NCBI GenBank assembly: GCA_018816345.1
Contig: JAHIWG010000110.1
Location: forward strand, 1-64,000
Source of the DNA: Spirochaetota bacterium
GTDB taxonomy: Bacteria > Spirochaetota > Spirochaetia > Treponematales > UBA12059
Direction: 5' to 3'
Length of the DNA stretch: 64,000 bases
The position numbers and the translations under genes were made by a program. The notes beneath the pieces are model-generated. The model saw nothing but the letters and a program-made list of their open reading frames with translations. It made no database searches and was not told the origin of the DNA. Below are positions 34,303 through 41,478 of this stretch, piece after piece (within the stretch, counting starts at the first letter, position 1; every line of letters begins with the position of its first letter).

Positions 34303-35048
34303 AGGCCCTCGAGGGGTCGGGCCCGTTGATCGCCTATAGCGAGGAAGCGGTCGTACCGGACCTCTATCACCTTGCTCATCTGCCAGAACGCCTCCACCGA
34401 CAGGTGGCCGCAGCCCTCGGAGTGGTACCAGTCGACGCGGTTAGGCAGGGTCGCGAGGAGGGCCGGGTCGTGGACCGGCACGACGGCGGGGCTGAGCGCG
34501 TAGCCCGGCGAAAGGGGGTCGCGTATCTGCAGGAGGAACCGGCCCCCCATCCCCCGGGCCCGGGGCACGCTTAGGATCTCGCCCGTCCCCAGGTCCTCGA
34601 GCTCCGCGGTCCCGGCGTCCGTGTCGACCACGGAGGGCCAGCCCGGGTCGGCGGCGAGCTCGGCCATCACGCGGCGGACGGATATGTCCTGGTAGTGGTT
34701 CATCGGCGTCGACGGCTGGTCGTAGTCGTCGTCGTAGACGTTATCGACGGCGTAGTCGTAGACGTTGCCGCAGTCGATCGATAGGAACTCGACGAGGGCC
34801 GGCCGGTCGCGGAGGAACCGCCTATACGCCTCCTCGTACTCGGCGATCGCGAGGCTGACCGGGACCACGGCCCCGCGGACCACGTGCGCGTAGCGCCACC
34901 CGTCGGCGCCGAACCGTCGGTCGAGCGCCTCCTTCCGGCTAGCCTTGGCGGCCCCTGAGAAGCCGGGAGACCCCACGGGGATCCATACCGCCCCTAGCCG
35001 CCCGAGCGCGTCCCCGCCCATCCCCGTAGCCAGTCCGCCTGCGCTCAT
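34299..35048 (-). CDS. Unknown protein between two PfkB kinases
   Basis: A 249-residue soluble protein of no family I recognise. The ATG at 35048 follows CGAAGGAGGGGCG. Visible features are an acidic-aromatic stretch with several Tyr and Asp (DYAVDNVYDDDY, about 110), a DTDAGTAELEDLG loop and a DWYHSEGCGHLSVEAFW segment near 215. His and Cys there could bind metal. It overlaps both flanking kinase genes by 4 bases, so the three products are made together and may act on one substrate. Confidence 0.65.
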   Translation of the reverse strand: MSAGGLATGMGGDALGRLGAVWIPVGSPGFSGAAKASRKEALDRRFGADGWRYAHVVRGAVVPVSLAIAEYEEAYRRFLRDRPALVEFLSIDCGNVYDYAVDNVYDDDYDQPSTPMNHYQDISVRRVMAELAADPGWPSVVDTDAGTAELEDLGTGEILSVPRARGMGGRFLLQIRDPLSPGYALSPAVVPVHDPALLATLPNRVDWYHSEGCGHLSVEAFWQMSKVIEVRYDRFLAIGDQRARPLEGL

Positions 35049-35938
35049 CGCCCCTCCTTCGCTCGGGCGCCCGCCGCCGGACGCGGCGCCGGCTCGTACG
35101 CCTCGTCGGGCAGGGCGCGGCGCCACGCGGTGGCCCGGGCTCCCGCGGTCTTGCCGCGCTCTATGGCGGCTTCCAGGTCGGCGCCGCGCCTCCGGGCCGC
35201 CAGGAAGGCCGCCGTGAAGGCGTCGCCGCAGCCGACGGAGGAACCTGCTATGGGCACGGCCTCGACGGGCACGAACAGCTGCCTGCGGGCCGCGCCGTCG
35301 AAGGCCAGGACCCCGCGCTCGCCGAGGGTCACGACGACCAGGCGGCCGAGGTCGAAGGCGACCTCGCGCATGCCCTCGACGGCGGGATCGTCGGGCGCCC
35401 CGGCCCAGCCTACGAAGGCCGCGCGCAGGAAGCGCATCGTGTCGCGGAAGCGGGCCGCGTCGTAGTACCTGTAGTCGAGGAAGTCCCCGCTGGACTCCAG
35501 CCCGGCCAGGTACCCCGCCTCCCCGAGCCTGTGGACCTCGCGTATGACCGGCTCGACGAGCATCGCGTGCAGTCCCCGCGCCCCGGCTATAGCCTCGTCC
35601 TCGGCGCCGGACAGGCGCAGGCCCGCCCAGACGCCGGGGGAGTAGTTGTCCATGACGGTCTGGCCGTCAGCCAGCACCCGTATGTCTATCGAGGCCGTGA
35701 GCCCCGGGACGACGAGGGTCCCGGGATCGTGGGCGATGCCGTGGCGCTCGAGGAAGCCCAGGAACGCCGCGGTAGCGTCGTCACCGATCCGCGAGACGAC
35801 GCGGAAGGGCTCTCCCGATATCATCCAGGCGTAGGCGATATTGAGGGCGCCGCCGCCCGGCAGCGCGAGGGATTCCTCGACGTAGCGGTCGAGGGTTAGC
35901 GGCCCGAGCAGGACCGTATCGGTAGAAGCAATAGGCAC
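35045..35938 (-). CDS. PfkB-family carbohydrate kinase, copy 2
   Basis: A 297-residue ribokinase-like kinase with LPGGGALNIA, SRIGDD, TASIDIR and SVGCGDAF motifs, the last with the catalytic Asp. It is closest to copy 1 in the same operon, consistent with gene duplication. The GTG at 35938 is the start: GGAGG lies 4 bases upstream, whereas the ATG at 35962 is part of the TATAAT box of the operon promoter. This is the first gene of a five-gene operon running to 30572. Confidence 0.9.
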   Translation of the reverse strand: MPIASTDTVLLGPLTLDRYVEESLALPGGGALNIAYAWMISGEPFRVVSRIGDDATAAFLGFLERHGIAHDPGTLVVPGLTASIDIRVLADGQTVMDNYSPGVWAGLRLSGAEDEAIAGARGLHAMLVEPVIREVHRLGEAGYLAGLESSGDFLDYRYYDAARFRDTMRFLRAAFVGWAGAPDDPAVEGMREVAFDLGRLVVVTLGERGVLAFDGAARRQLFVPVEAVPIAGSSVGCGDAFTAAFLAARRRGADLEAAIERGKTAGARATAWRRALPDEAYEPAPRPAAGARAKEGR

Positions 35939-35960
35939 GGGTCCTCCGAAGATGAACAGC

Positions 35961-35987
35961 ATTATACCCTATACGGGCTCGTGTCAA
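35961..35987 (-). promoter_or_regulatory. Promoter of the PfkB/two-component operon
   Basis: Minus strand: perfect TTGACA (35987-35982) and perfect TATAAT (35966-35961), with a short spacer of 15 bases. The short spacer often marks promoters that need a regulator. Expected transcription starts just before the GGAGG of copy 2. Confidence 0.65.
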
Positions 35988-36077
35988 CGCCGAAGATCCT
36001 GAGCGACGCGTTTCCATCGGCCGATCAAATCAGTATCTTTCCTAGTACTATCTATACCATCATATACGGGGGGCGCC

Positions 36078-36884
36078 ATGAACACCACGGCCAACAGGAA
36101 AGCATGGGGCGTCGCGACGGCGGCCGGCTTCACGCTCATGATAACGCTGAACGCGCTCGCCAACGCGTTGCCGCTGAACGGGGTTAACACGGGTCAGCTA
36201 TCCGACGAGATACCGAACCTGTTCGTACCGACCGGACTGACGTTCGCGATATGGGGGGTCATATACCTCCTGCTCCTGGGCTACGTCGTCGCCGCGCTAC
36301 GCGACGCCTTCTCCAACGCCGGGGGAGCGCTCTGGGATAGCGAGGACGGCAAGCTCTTCAGCGCTAACGCCTCGCTCAACGCGGCATGGATACTGGCCTG
36401 GCACTGGCGCTCTATCGCGCTATCCCTCCTGATAATGGTCGGCATATTGGCAACGCTCATAGCCATGATGGAGCGGAACCACGCCCGAGGCCCGATAGCG
36501 GCCTCGGACGCTAATCGCGTCTCGCGCTTCCTATTGCGCGTACCCGTCCTCGTATACCTGGGATGGATATGCGTGGCTACCATAGCCAACGTCACGGCCT
36601 TCCTCGTCACGATAGGCTGGAACGGCTTCGGGATCCCCCAGCTCTGGTGGGCCGTGCTCGTAGTGGCCGTCGGGGCGATCGTGGGAGGCGCGCTCGTCCT
36701 AGGGCGAGGCGCCGTATCGTCCGGCCTCGTGGTTATATGGGCCTACGCCGGCATCGTCATCAAGAGGAGCGCAACGGACCCGTCCTCCACCGCGCCCCTC
36801 ATCGTAGCGGCCTATATAGGCATAGCCGCCGTAGCCGTCGCCATCATCCTCCGCCTGTACTTGTCGAGGAAAGCCGTAGCCTAG
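36078..36884 (+). CDS. tspO: TspO/MBR-type tryptophan-rich sensory protein (long form)
   Basis: A 268-residue membrane protein with seven or eight hydrophobic helices. The segment NLFVPTGLTFAIWGVIYLLL and tryptophan-bearing helices (AAWILAWHW, QLWWAVLV) match the TspO/MBR family, in the long bacterial form. TspO proteins bind tetrapyrroles and respond to oxygen or stress. A GGGGGGCGCC stretch before the ATG is a poor ribosome site; TATACG lies 9 bases from the start. No partner gene is close. Function in this organism is inferred from family only. Confidence 0.82.
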   Translation: MNTTANRKAWGVATAAGFTLMITLNALANALPLNGVNTGQLSDEIPNLFVPTGLTFAIWGVIYLLLLGYVVAALRDAFSNAGGALWDSEDGKLFSANASLNAAWILAWHWRSIALSLLIMVGILATLIAMMERNHARGPIAASDANRVSRFLLRVPVLVYLGWICVATIANVTAFLVTIGWNGFGIPQLWWAVLVVAVGAIVGGALVLGRGAVSSGLVVIWAYAGIVIKRSATDPSSTAPLIVAAYIGIAAVAVAIILRLYLSRKAVA

Positions 36885-37002
36885 AGCCCGGCCTGCCGAT
36901 TTTCTTTAATAATTGTTAGCGGCAAGGCCTTGATTATGATTTTTAATGACTATATCCCTTCTTTCGAGCCGTTATAACGGCCCATGGAAGGAAACGCGAC
37001 GC

Positions 37003-37992
37003 ATGGACAAGCAGCGGTTAAGGGAGCTCGAGGAGCTCATAGCGAGGGACTACGGCGACGTCACGGGCGTCGTCGTCCGGCGACGAGGGGATGTCGCCTA
37101 CGAGGGCTACTTCAACGGGTACGCCGCGGCCGACGCCGTACACGTGTACTCGGTGACTAAGAGCGTAGTATCGTCGCTCGTTGGCATAGCCGTCGACAAG
37201 GGGCTGATCGATAGCGTGGAACGGAAGGTCCTGGACTTCTTCCCGGAGTACGCCGTCCAGCCCGGCGAGCGGACTATACGGGACGTGACCGTCAAGCACC
37301 TGCTCACGATGACAGCGCCGTATAAGTACGACGCGGAGCCGTACGAGGCGTTCTTCTCCAGCCCGGAGCCTATCAGGGACGCGCTCGACCTCCTAGGCGG
37401 CGATAAGCCGATCGGGGCGTTCAATTATTCAGCCATTGGGGGCACCCACCTCCTTTCTGGCATCCTCGCCAGGGCGACGGGGCGGTCAGTACGGGAATTC
37501 GCCGTGGAGAACCTATTCTCGCCCCTGGGGATAGACGTGCCGCGCGACGTGGCGCTTCGTAGCCAGGAAGAGCACGTCGCCGTCATGCAGGACAGGAATA
37601 CCCGCGGCTGGGCCGTCGACCCGCAAGGGCTGAGCGCGGCCGGCTGGGGACTCTTCCTCACGCCCTCCGACATGGCCAAGCTGGGCCAGCTCTACCTGAG
37701 CGGCGGGACCTGGGACGGAAGGCGCCTAGTATCGTCCCGATGGATAGAGGAGAGCACCGAGGAACATAGCCGCTGCGCCGAATGGGGCCCCAAAGGGGGT
37801 GGCCTGGCGTACGGGTATCTATGGTGGCTGCTGGACGGGGAAAGCTACGCCGCCCTGGGCGACGGCGGCAACGCCATCTACGTCAACGTTACCAAGGGCT
37901 TGGTCGTAACCGTCGCCTCGCTATTCACGCCGGAAGCCAAGGACAGCGTCGAGCTGATCAAGAGATACCTAGAACCGGCCTTCGCGGGTTGA
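37003..37992 (+). CDS. Serine hydrolase of the beta-lactamase family
   Basis: A 329-residue protein of the serine beta-lactamase/transpeptidase fold. The nucleophile motif SVTKS (SxxK; about residue 51), the YSA triplet of the second motif (FNYSAIGG) and a C-terminal YGYLWW...GDGGNAI region are present. This arrangement resembles esterases and the 6-aminohexanoate-dimer-hydrolase class more than antibiotic beta-lactamases. There is no signal peptide, so it acts in the cytoplasm. The ATG at 37003 follows GGAAGGAAA. A strong hairpin ends the gene. Substrate unknown. Confidence 0.85.
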   Translation: MDKQRLRELEELIARDYGDVTGVVVRRRGDVAYEGYFNGYAAADAVHVYSVTKSVVSSLVGIAVDKGLIDSVERKVLDFFPEYAVQPGERTIRDVTVKHLLTMTAPYKYDAEPYEAFFSSPEPIRDALDLLGGDKPIGAFNYSAIGGTHLLSGILARATGRSVREFAVENLFSPLGIDVPRDVALRSQEEHVAVMQDRNTRGWAVDPQGLSAAGWGLFLTPSDMAKLGQLYLSGGTWDGRRLVSSRWIEESTEEHSRCAEWGPKGGGLAYGYLWWLLDGESYAALGDGGNAIYVNVTKGLVVTVASLFTPEAKDSVELIKRYLEPAFAG

Positions 37993-37997
37993 GGACG

Positions 37998-38034
37998 CCT
38001 ACCCCGATCAGCGTTATAAACGGATCGGGGTAGG
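37998..38034 (+). terminator. Strong hairpin after the serine hydrolase gene
   Basis: CCTACCCCGATC pairs with GATCGGGGTAGG (12 bp perfect) and CGTT/AACG adds inner pairs. There is no T tract on either strand. It lies 6 bases past the stop and probably ends or protects the transcript. Confidence 0.5.
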
Positions 38035-38092
38035 AACACGACTAATCCGCGGCGGCGCTAATGACCTATACGTCCGTGCCGCAGAGTCGCGC

Positions 38093-39670
38093 TTATATCC
38101 ATATCTCGGAGTAATTGTGCTCGCGCTCGCACCAGCGGCAGACGAAGGTGTCGGTGCCTTTTTTTCGCGAGAACGACGTCTCGACGTGCTCCTGGTGGGA
38201 GGGGTGCGAGACGCACAGCTCGTTACGGCAGGCGATGTCGTCGAAGTTGTAGATCCTAGGCGGCATGCCCAGGCGGTACTTCTTGACGACCTCGCGATCC
38301 TTCACCAGGTTGAGCGTGCAGCCTGGCGATACGGCGCCGAGCCGCTTCAGGTCCTTCTCTCCGAACGACAGGAGGTCGGGGACGGACACTATGCCCTTGA
38401 AATCGCCCGAGTTAGTATGGTAGACGCCGTGGGACGAGCGCACGTTGAGCCCCAATACTCGCCGTATCTTGTCGATGCGGTTCCATATCTGCTCGACGGG
38501 CGCCCCGGGGGCTATATGGTCGATGACGAGGCCCGACTCGACGGGCTTGATGCCCACCTTGTACTCGGGCTTGGCGCTGTTCGACACGGGCGCCTCGAGC
38601 ACGAATTCCTCGTCGGCCGCGGGAGCGGCGAGGCCCTCGCCCTCGAAGTCGTCGCCCAGGACGCCCGACAGCATGCCCATCAGGGCGGCGCGGGTATAGT
38701 AGCCGTTGGCCGACTGCGCGTCCCACGCGTTCAGGGGCGTGTCGTCCAGGAAGCCCGGGATGACGGGAGCCAGGCGGTCGCGGGGCAGGGGGTGATAGAA
38801 GCGCGTGCCGGAAGGGAGCTTATCCGTCATGTCCTTGCGGAAGGTGACCGCCTTGCGGAGGGCCGGAGCCTTCTCCAGCACCGACTCTCCCATGCGCTCC
38901 AGCTGGAGCCTCGTGAAGTACCAGATGCTCGCGGCCTTTCCGGAGGCGAGGTACTCGTCTATGGAGCCGTAGGTCCTGACCTCGAAACCGTTGCGCCGCA
39001 TCTTCTCCGCGTAGTGCTCGGGCATGGCCAGCTCGGGCGGGGCGACGAGATCGACGACGACCTCCCGGAAGGCGCGCAGGCCGTCGGCCTTGGAGTGCAC
39101 GGTGCGGCCGTGGTGGAGGTCGCCGAGCAGGGCCAGGTGGATCCGGCCGTCGTCCCAGCCGAGCTGCTCCAGGAAGCTGAACTCGTCGAGGAATTCCTGG
39201 GTCGGGTGCTCGTGCTTGCCGTCGCCGGCGTTGATGAAGGAGGGGCGCGCGTAGCCGGAGCGCTCCGCCCAGGGCCCTAGGTAGTCGGCCAGCCAGGAGC
39301 AGGCGCCCTCCAGCTTCGACCGGATGACGAAGCACGACTCGGGCGCGTACCCGACGAGCATCTTGATGGCGTCGGTCAGGCTCTCGTTCTTGGCGAACGA
39401 CGAGGTGGCCGCGTCGAACATGGTGGCCCTGACCCTATGGAACAGGGCGGCGTTGCGGAAGCTCTCGCGCGTCCTCGTGGAGTTCTCCAGGAACACGAGG
39501 TAGGCCGAGTAGTCGGGATCGCCGATCCTGAACCGCGACGCCTCCCCGCCGGCGGCCGTCTCGGCCTTCAGCTCCCTCGCCTTGGCGTACAGGTAGCGTT
39601 GCTCGTCTAGGGAGAGGTCCCCTACCACCCCTACCGACCTGCCCTTGAACCGTCCGTTCCTCTTCGTCAT
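38093..39670 (-). CDS. pyrBI: Aspartate carbamoyltransferase, fused catalytic and regulatory chains
   Basis: A 525-residue PyrB-PyrI fusion for the first committed step of pyrimidine synthesis. The catalytic half (about 1-345) has STRTRESF (carbamoyl phosphate loop), HPTQEFLDEF and HPLPRD motifs. The regulatory half (about 365-525) has IDHIAPG near its start and ends in a zinc domain (CRNELC...CRWC). Fused enzymes of this kind are known from Thermotoga and from treponemes; E. coli keeps the chains separate. AAAGGGAGA precedes the ATG. It appears monocistronic, with a terminator at 39730-39763 separating it from the P83/100 gene upstream. Confidence 0.93.
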   Translation of the reverse strand: MTKRNGRFKGRSVGVVGDLSLDEQRYLYAKARELKAETAAGGEASRFRIGDPDYSAYLVFLENSTRTRESFRNAALFHRVRATMFDAATSSFAKNESLTDAIKMLVGYAPESCFVIRSKLEGACSWLADYLGPWAERSGYARPSFINAGDGKHEHPTQEFLDEFSFLEQLGWDDGRIHLALLGDLHHGRTVHSKADGLRAFREVVVDLVAPPELAMPEHYAEKMRRNGFEVRTYGSIDEYLASGKAASIWYFTRLQLERMGESVLEKAPALRKAVTFRKDMTDKLPSGTRFYHPLPRDRLAPVIPGFLDDTPLNAWDAQSANGYYTRAALMGMLSGVLGDDFEGEGLAAPAADEEFVLEAPVSNSAKPEYKVGIKPVESGLVIDHIAPGAPVEQIWNRIDKIRRVLGLNVRSSHGVYHTNSGDFKGIVSVPDLLSFGEKDLKRLGAVSPGCTLNLVKDREVVKKYRLGMPPRIYNFDDIACRNELCVSHPSHQEHVETSFSRKKGTDTFVCRWCEREHNYSEIWI

Positions 39671-39729
39671 CTGCGCATCTCCCTTTCGCGCGCTTCCCCC
39701 GGGAGCGCTCCGGCCCCGAGGGAAAGCGT

Positions 39730-39763
39730 AAAAAAAAAGGCGGAAGGCACGACGCCTTCCGCC
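39730..39763 (-). terminator. Intrinsic terminator after the P83/100 gene
   Basis: A perfect 10-bp stem (GGCGGAAGGC / GCCTTCCGCC, loop GTCGT on the minus strand) is followed by nine T residues. It lies just past the stop at 39770. Confidence 0.95.
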
Positions 39764-39769
39764 AAAAAA

Positions 39770-41428
39770 TCACCGCTTTATCTCCGAAGCGGTCGCCAAC
39801 GACTCCGCTTCCAATATCAGGAACCCCCCGGAGGGTCCCTGGGCTATCAACCGCCCGCCCGATTCCGAGAGGAAGGTCCAACGGCTGACGGGCGCCGAGC
39901 TGGACGCGAGCCCCAGGGTCACGGGATCGAAACGGCCCAGGACCCAGGAATCGCCCCTCTTGACCACGGCGTAGACGGAGGCGCCTATCTTCCAGAGCGG
40001 CGCGTCGGCGAAGACGTCGTCCGTCCCCTGGACGACGTCGGCGTAGTCGGCCTTGGCGACGCGAACCAGCCGGACGGCGCCGCCGGAGGAGGTGACCTGG
40101 CCGGCTACGGCGACGTAGGCGTCCCCTAAGTCGAGAGCGGTAGCCGCCCGTATCGTGTTAAGGGCGCTCTTGCGTATCGTCTCCCCCGTCTTCAAATCGA
40201 CGAGGGCTATCCTGGAGAACGGGGCGTCGGGGTCGACGAGCTCGAACAGGGCCACGCCGGCGGCTTCCCTGCTCGCGGCGGCGGCGACCTCGCCCTTGAT
40301 GGCGTCCTTCTGATCCGCGGCTATGGCGGCCCGGTCGGCCGCTATCTCGGTATCCTTCGCGGCGGCCTTCTCCTCGCGGTCGGCCAGGGCCGCCTTGTCG
40401 GCCTCGACGGCGGCCTCGCGGGCGGCTATCTCCGCTTCCTCGGCGCGTGCCTTCTCGGAGACCGCGATGCTGGCCTCCTGCCCGGAGCCGGCGGCCGCGG
40501 CCCCGTCGGCGGGCCCCGGCGCCGCGACCGGCGTTCCGGCCGGCGCCGCCCCCGTCGCGGGAGCTGTCGCGTCCGTCGCGGGAACCGCCTCGGCGGGACC
40601 GGCGGCCTGGCCCGACGCCGCCTTATCGGCCTCGAGGCGGGCCTTGTCGGCCGCTACTGCGGCCTCCTCTCGGGCGATGCGCTCCTTCTCGGCGGCTATC
40701 GCGGCCTTCTCCTCTTCCTGGCCGCGCTCCTTGAGGTCGACGACGTCCATGCGCTCGGCCACGCCGCCGGAGGGAGACTCGTCCTTGAGGCTCTGGACGG
40801 TCGGCGCGTCGGTAATAGGGGTAGTATCGACGGAGCCCAGGACGCCGGAGCCGGCGCGGCTCGATAGGGGCACGACTATCCTCGAGCGCCCGGCCCACTC
40901 GTCCCAGCGGACGGAGAGGCCCGCGTTAGACTTGTCTAATTCCTTGATGACCACGGGTTTATACTTGGCCGAGAAATAATCCAGGTCGCCCCGGTATACG
41001 GCGTTATAGATGGTGACGAAGACCGCCAGGGTGTCCGCGTCCTTGGGGGAGTACCCGTAGGCGCCCTCGAGGAACCCGGCGACGATGCGGCGGAGGTTCT
41101 TGACGTGGTCGACGCGGGAGCCCTCGCCTATGACTATGATATCGGCGTCGAAGCCGGCCTTCGTAGCGGGGTCGACCGCGTGGATGACCGAGTAGCGGCC
41201 CACCTCGCCGTAGCGCGGGACGCCGCCGGCCACGGCCCGGCCCAGCGCGCGGCCTATGCCGCGGATCGACTCGGCGGTCTCGACGACAGCGTGCGGACCT
41301 TCGTAGTTGATGAATTCTATGGCCCGGCCGCCGGCGCTCGAGACCTCCGTCTCGTCCACGTCGAGGGCCGCCGCGGAAAGGGCGAGTCCGAGCGCGGCCA
41401 GGGCCGCGAGAGCGATTCGTTTCGTCAT
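39770..41428 (-). CDS. P83/100-family surface/periplasmic antigen
   Basis: A 552-residue exported protein: signal peptide of about 20 residues (ends SAAALD), a conserved N-terminal domain (EFINYEGPH and VGRYSVIHAVDP), then a long Lys/Glu/Ala-rich coiled-coil region with an Ala/Pro interruption near 280-330, and a globular C-terminus (about 400-552). This matches the Borrelia P83/100 family, a spirochaete-restricted marker whose function is unknown. The ATG at 41428 has GGAG upstream. It is the last gene of the operon from CorC, ahead of a strong terminator. Confidence 0.88.
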   Translation of the reverse strand: MTKRIALAALAALGLALSAAALDVDETEVSSAGGRAIEFINYEGPHAVVETAESIRGIGRALGRAVAGGVPRYGEVGRYSVIHAVDPATKAGFDADIIVIGEGSRVDHVKNLRRIVAGFLEGAYGYSPKDADTLAVFVTIYNAVYRGDLDYFSAKYKPVVIKELDKSNAGLSVRWDEWAGRSRIVVPLSSRAGSGVLGSVDTTPITDAPTVQSLKDESPSGGVAERMDVVDLKERGQEEEKAAIAAEKERIAREEAAVAADKARLEADKAASGQAAGPAEAVPATDATAPATGAAPAGTPVAAPGPADGAAAAGSGQEASIAVSEKARAEEAEIAAREAAVEADKAALADREEKAAAKDTEIAADRAAIAADQKDAIKGEVAAAASREAAGVALFELVDPDAPFSRIALVDLKTGETIRKSALNTIRAATALDLGDAYVAVAGQVTSSGGAVRLVRVAKADYADVVQGTDDVFADAPLWKIGASVYAVVKRGDSWVLGRFDPVTLGLASSSAPVSRWTFLSESGGRLIAQGPSGGFLILEAESLATASEIKR

Positions 41429-41478
41429 CCCGTTTCTCCTCCCGGCACTCGGCGCCGTCCCGTCAGTATATCGCATCA

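Noticed and set aside
35939..35962. ATG start of PfkB copy 2 at 35962
   Set aside because: The ATG is part of the TATAAT box of the operon promoter; GTG 35938 has its own ribosome site.
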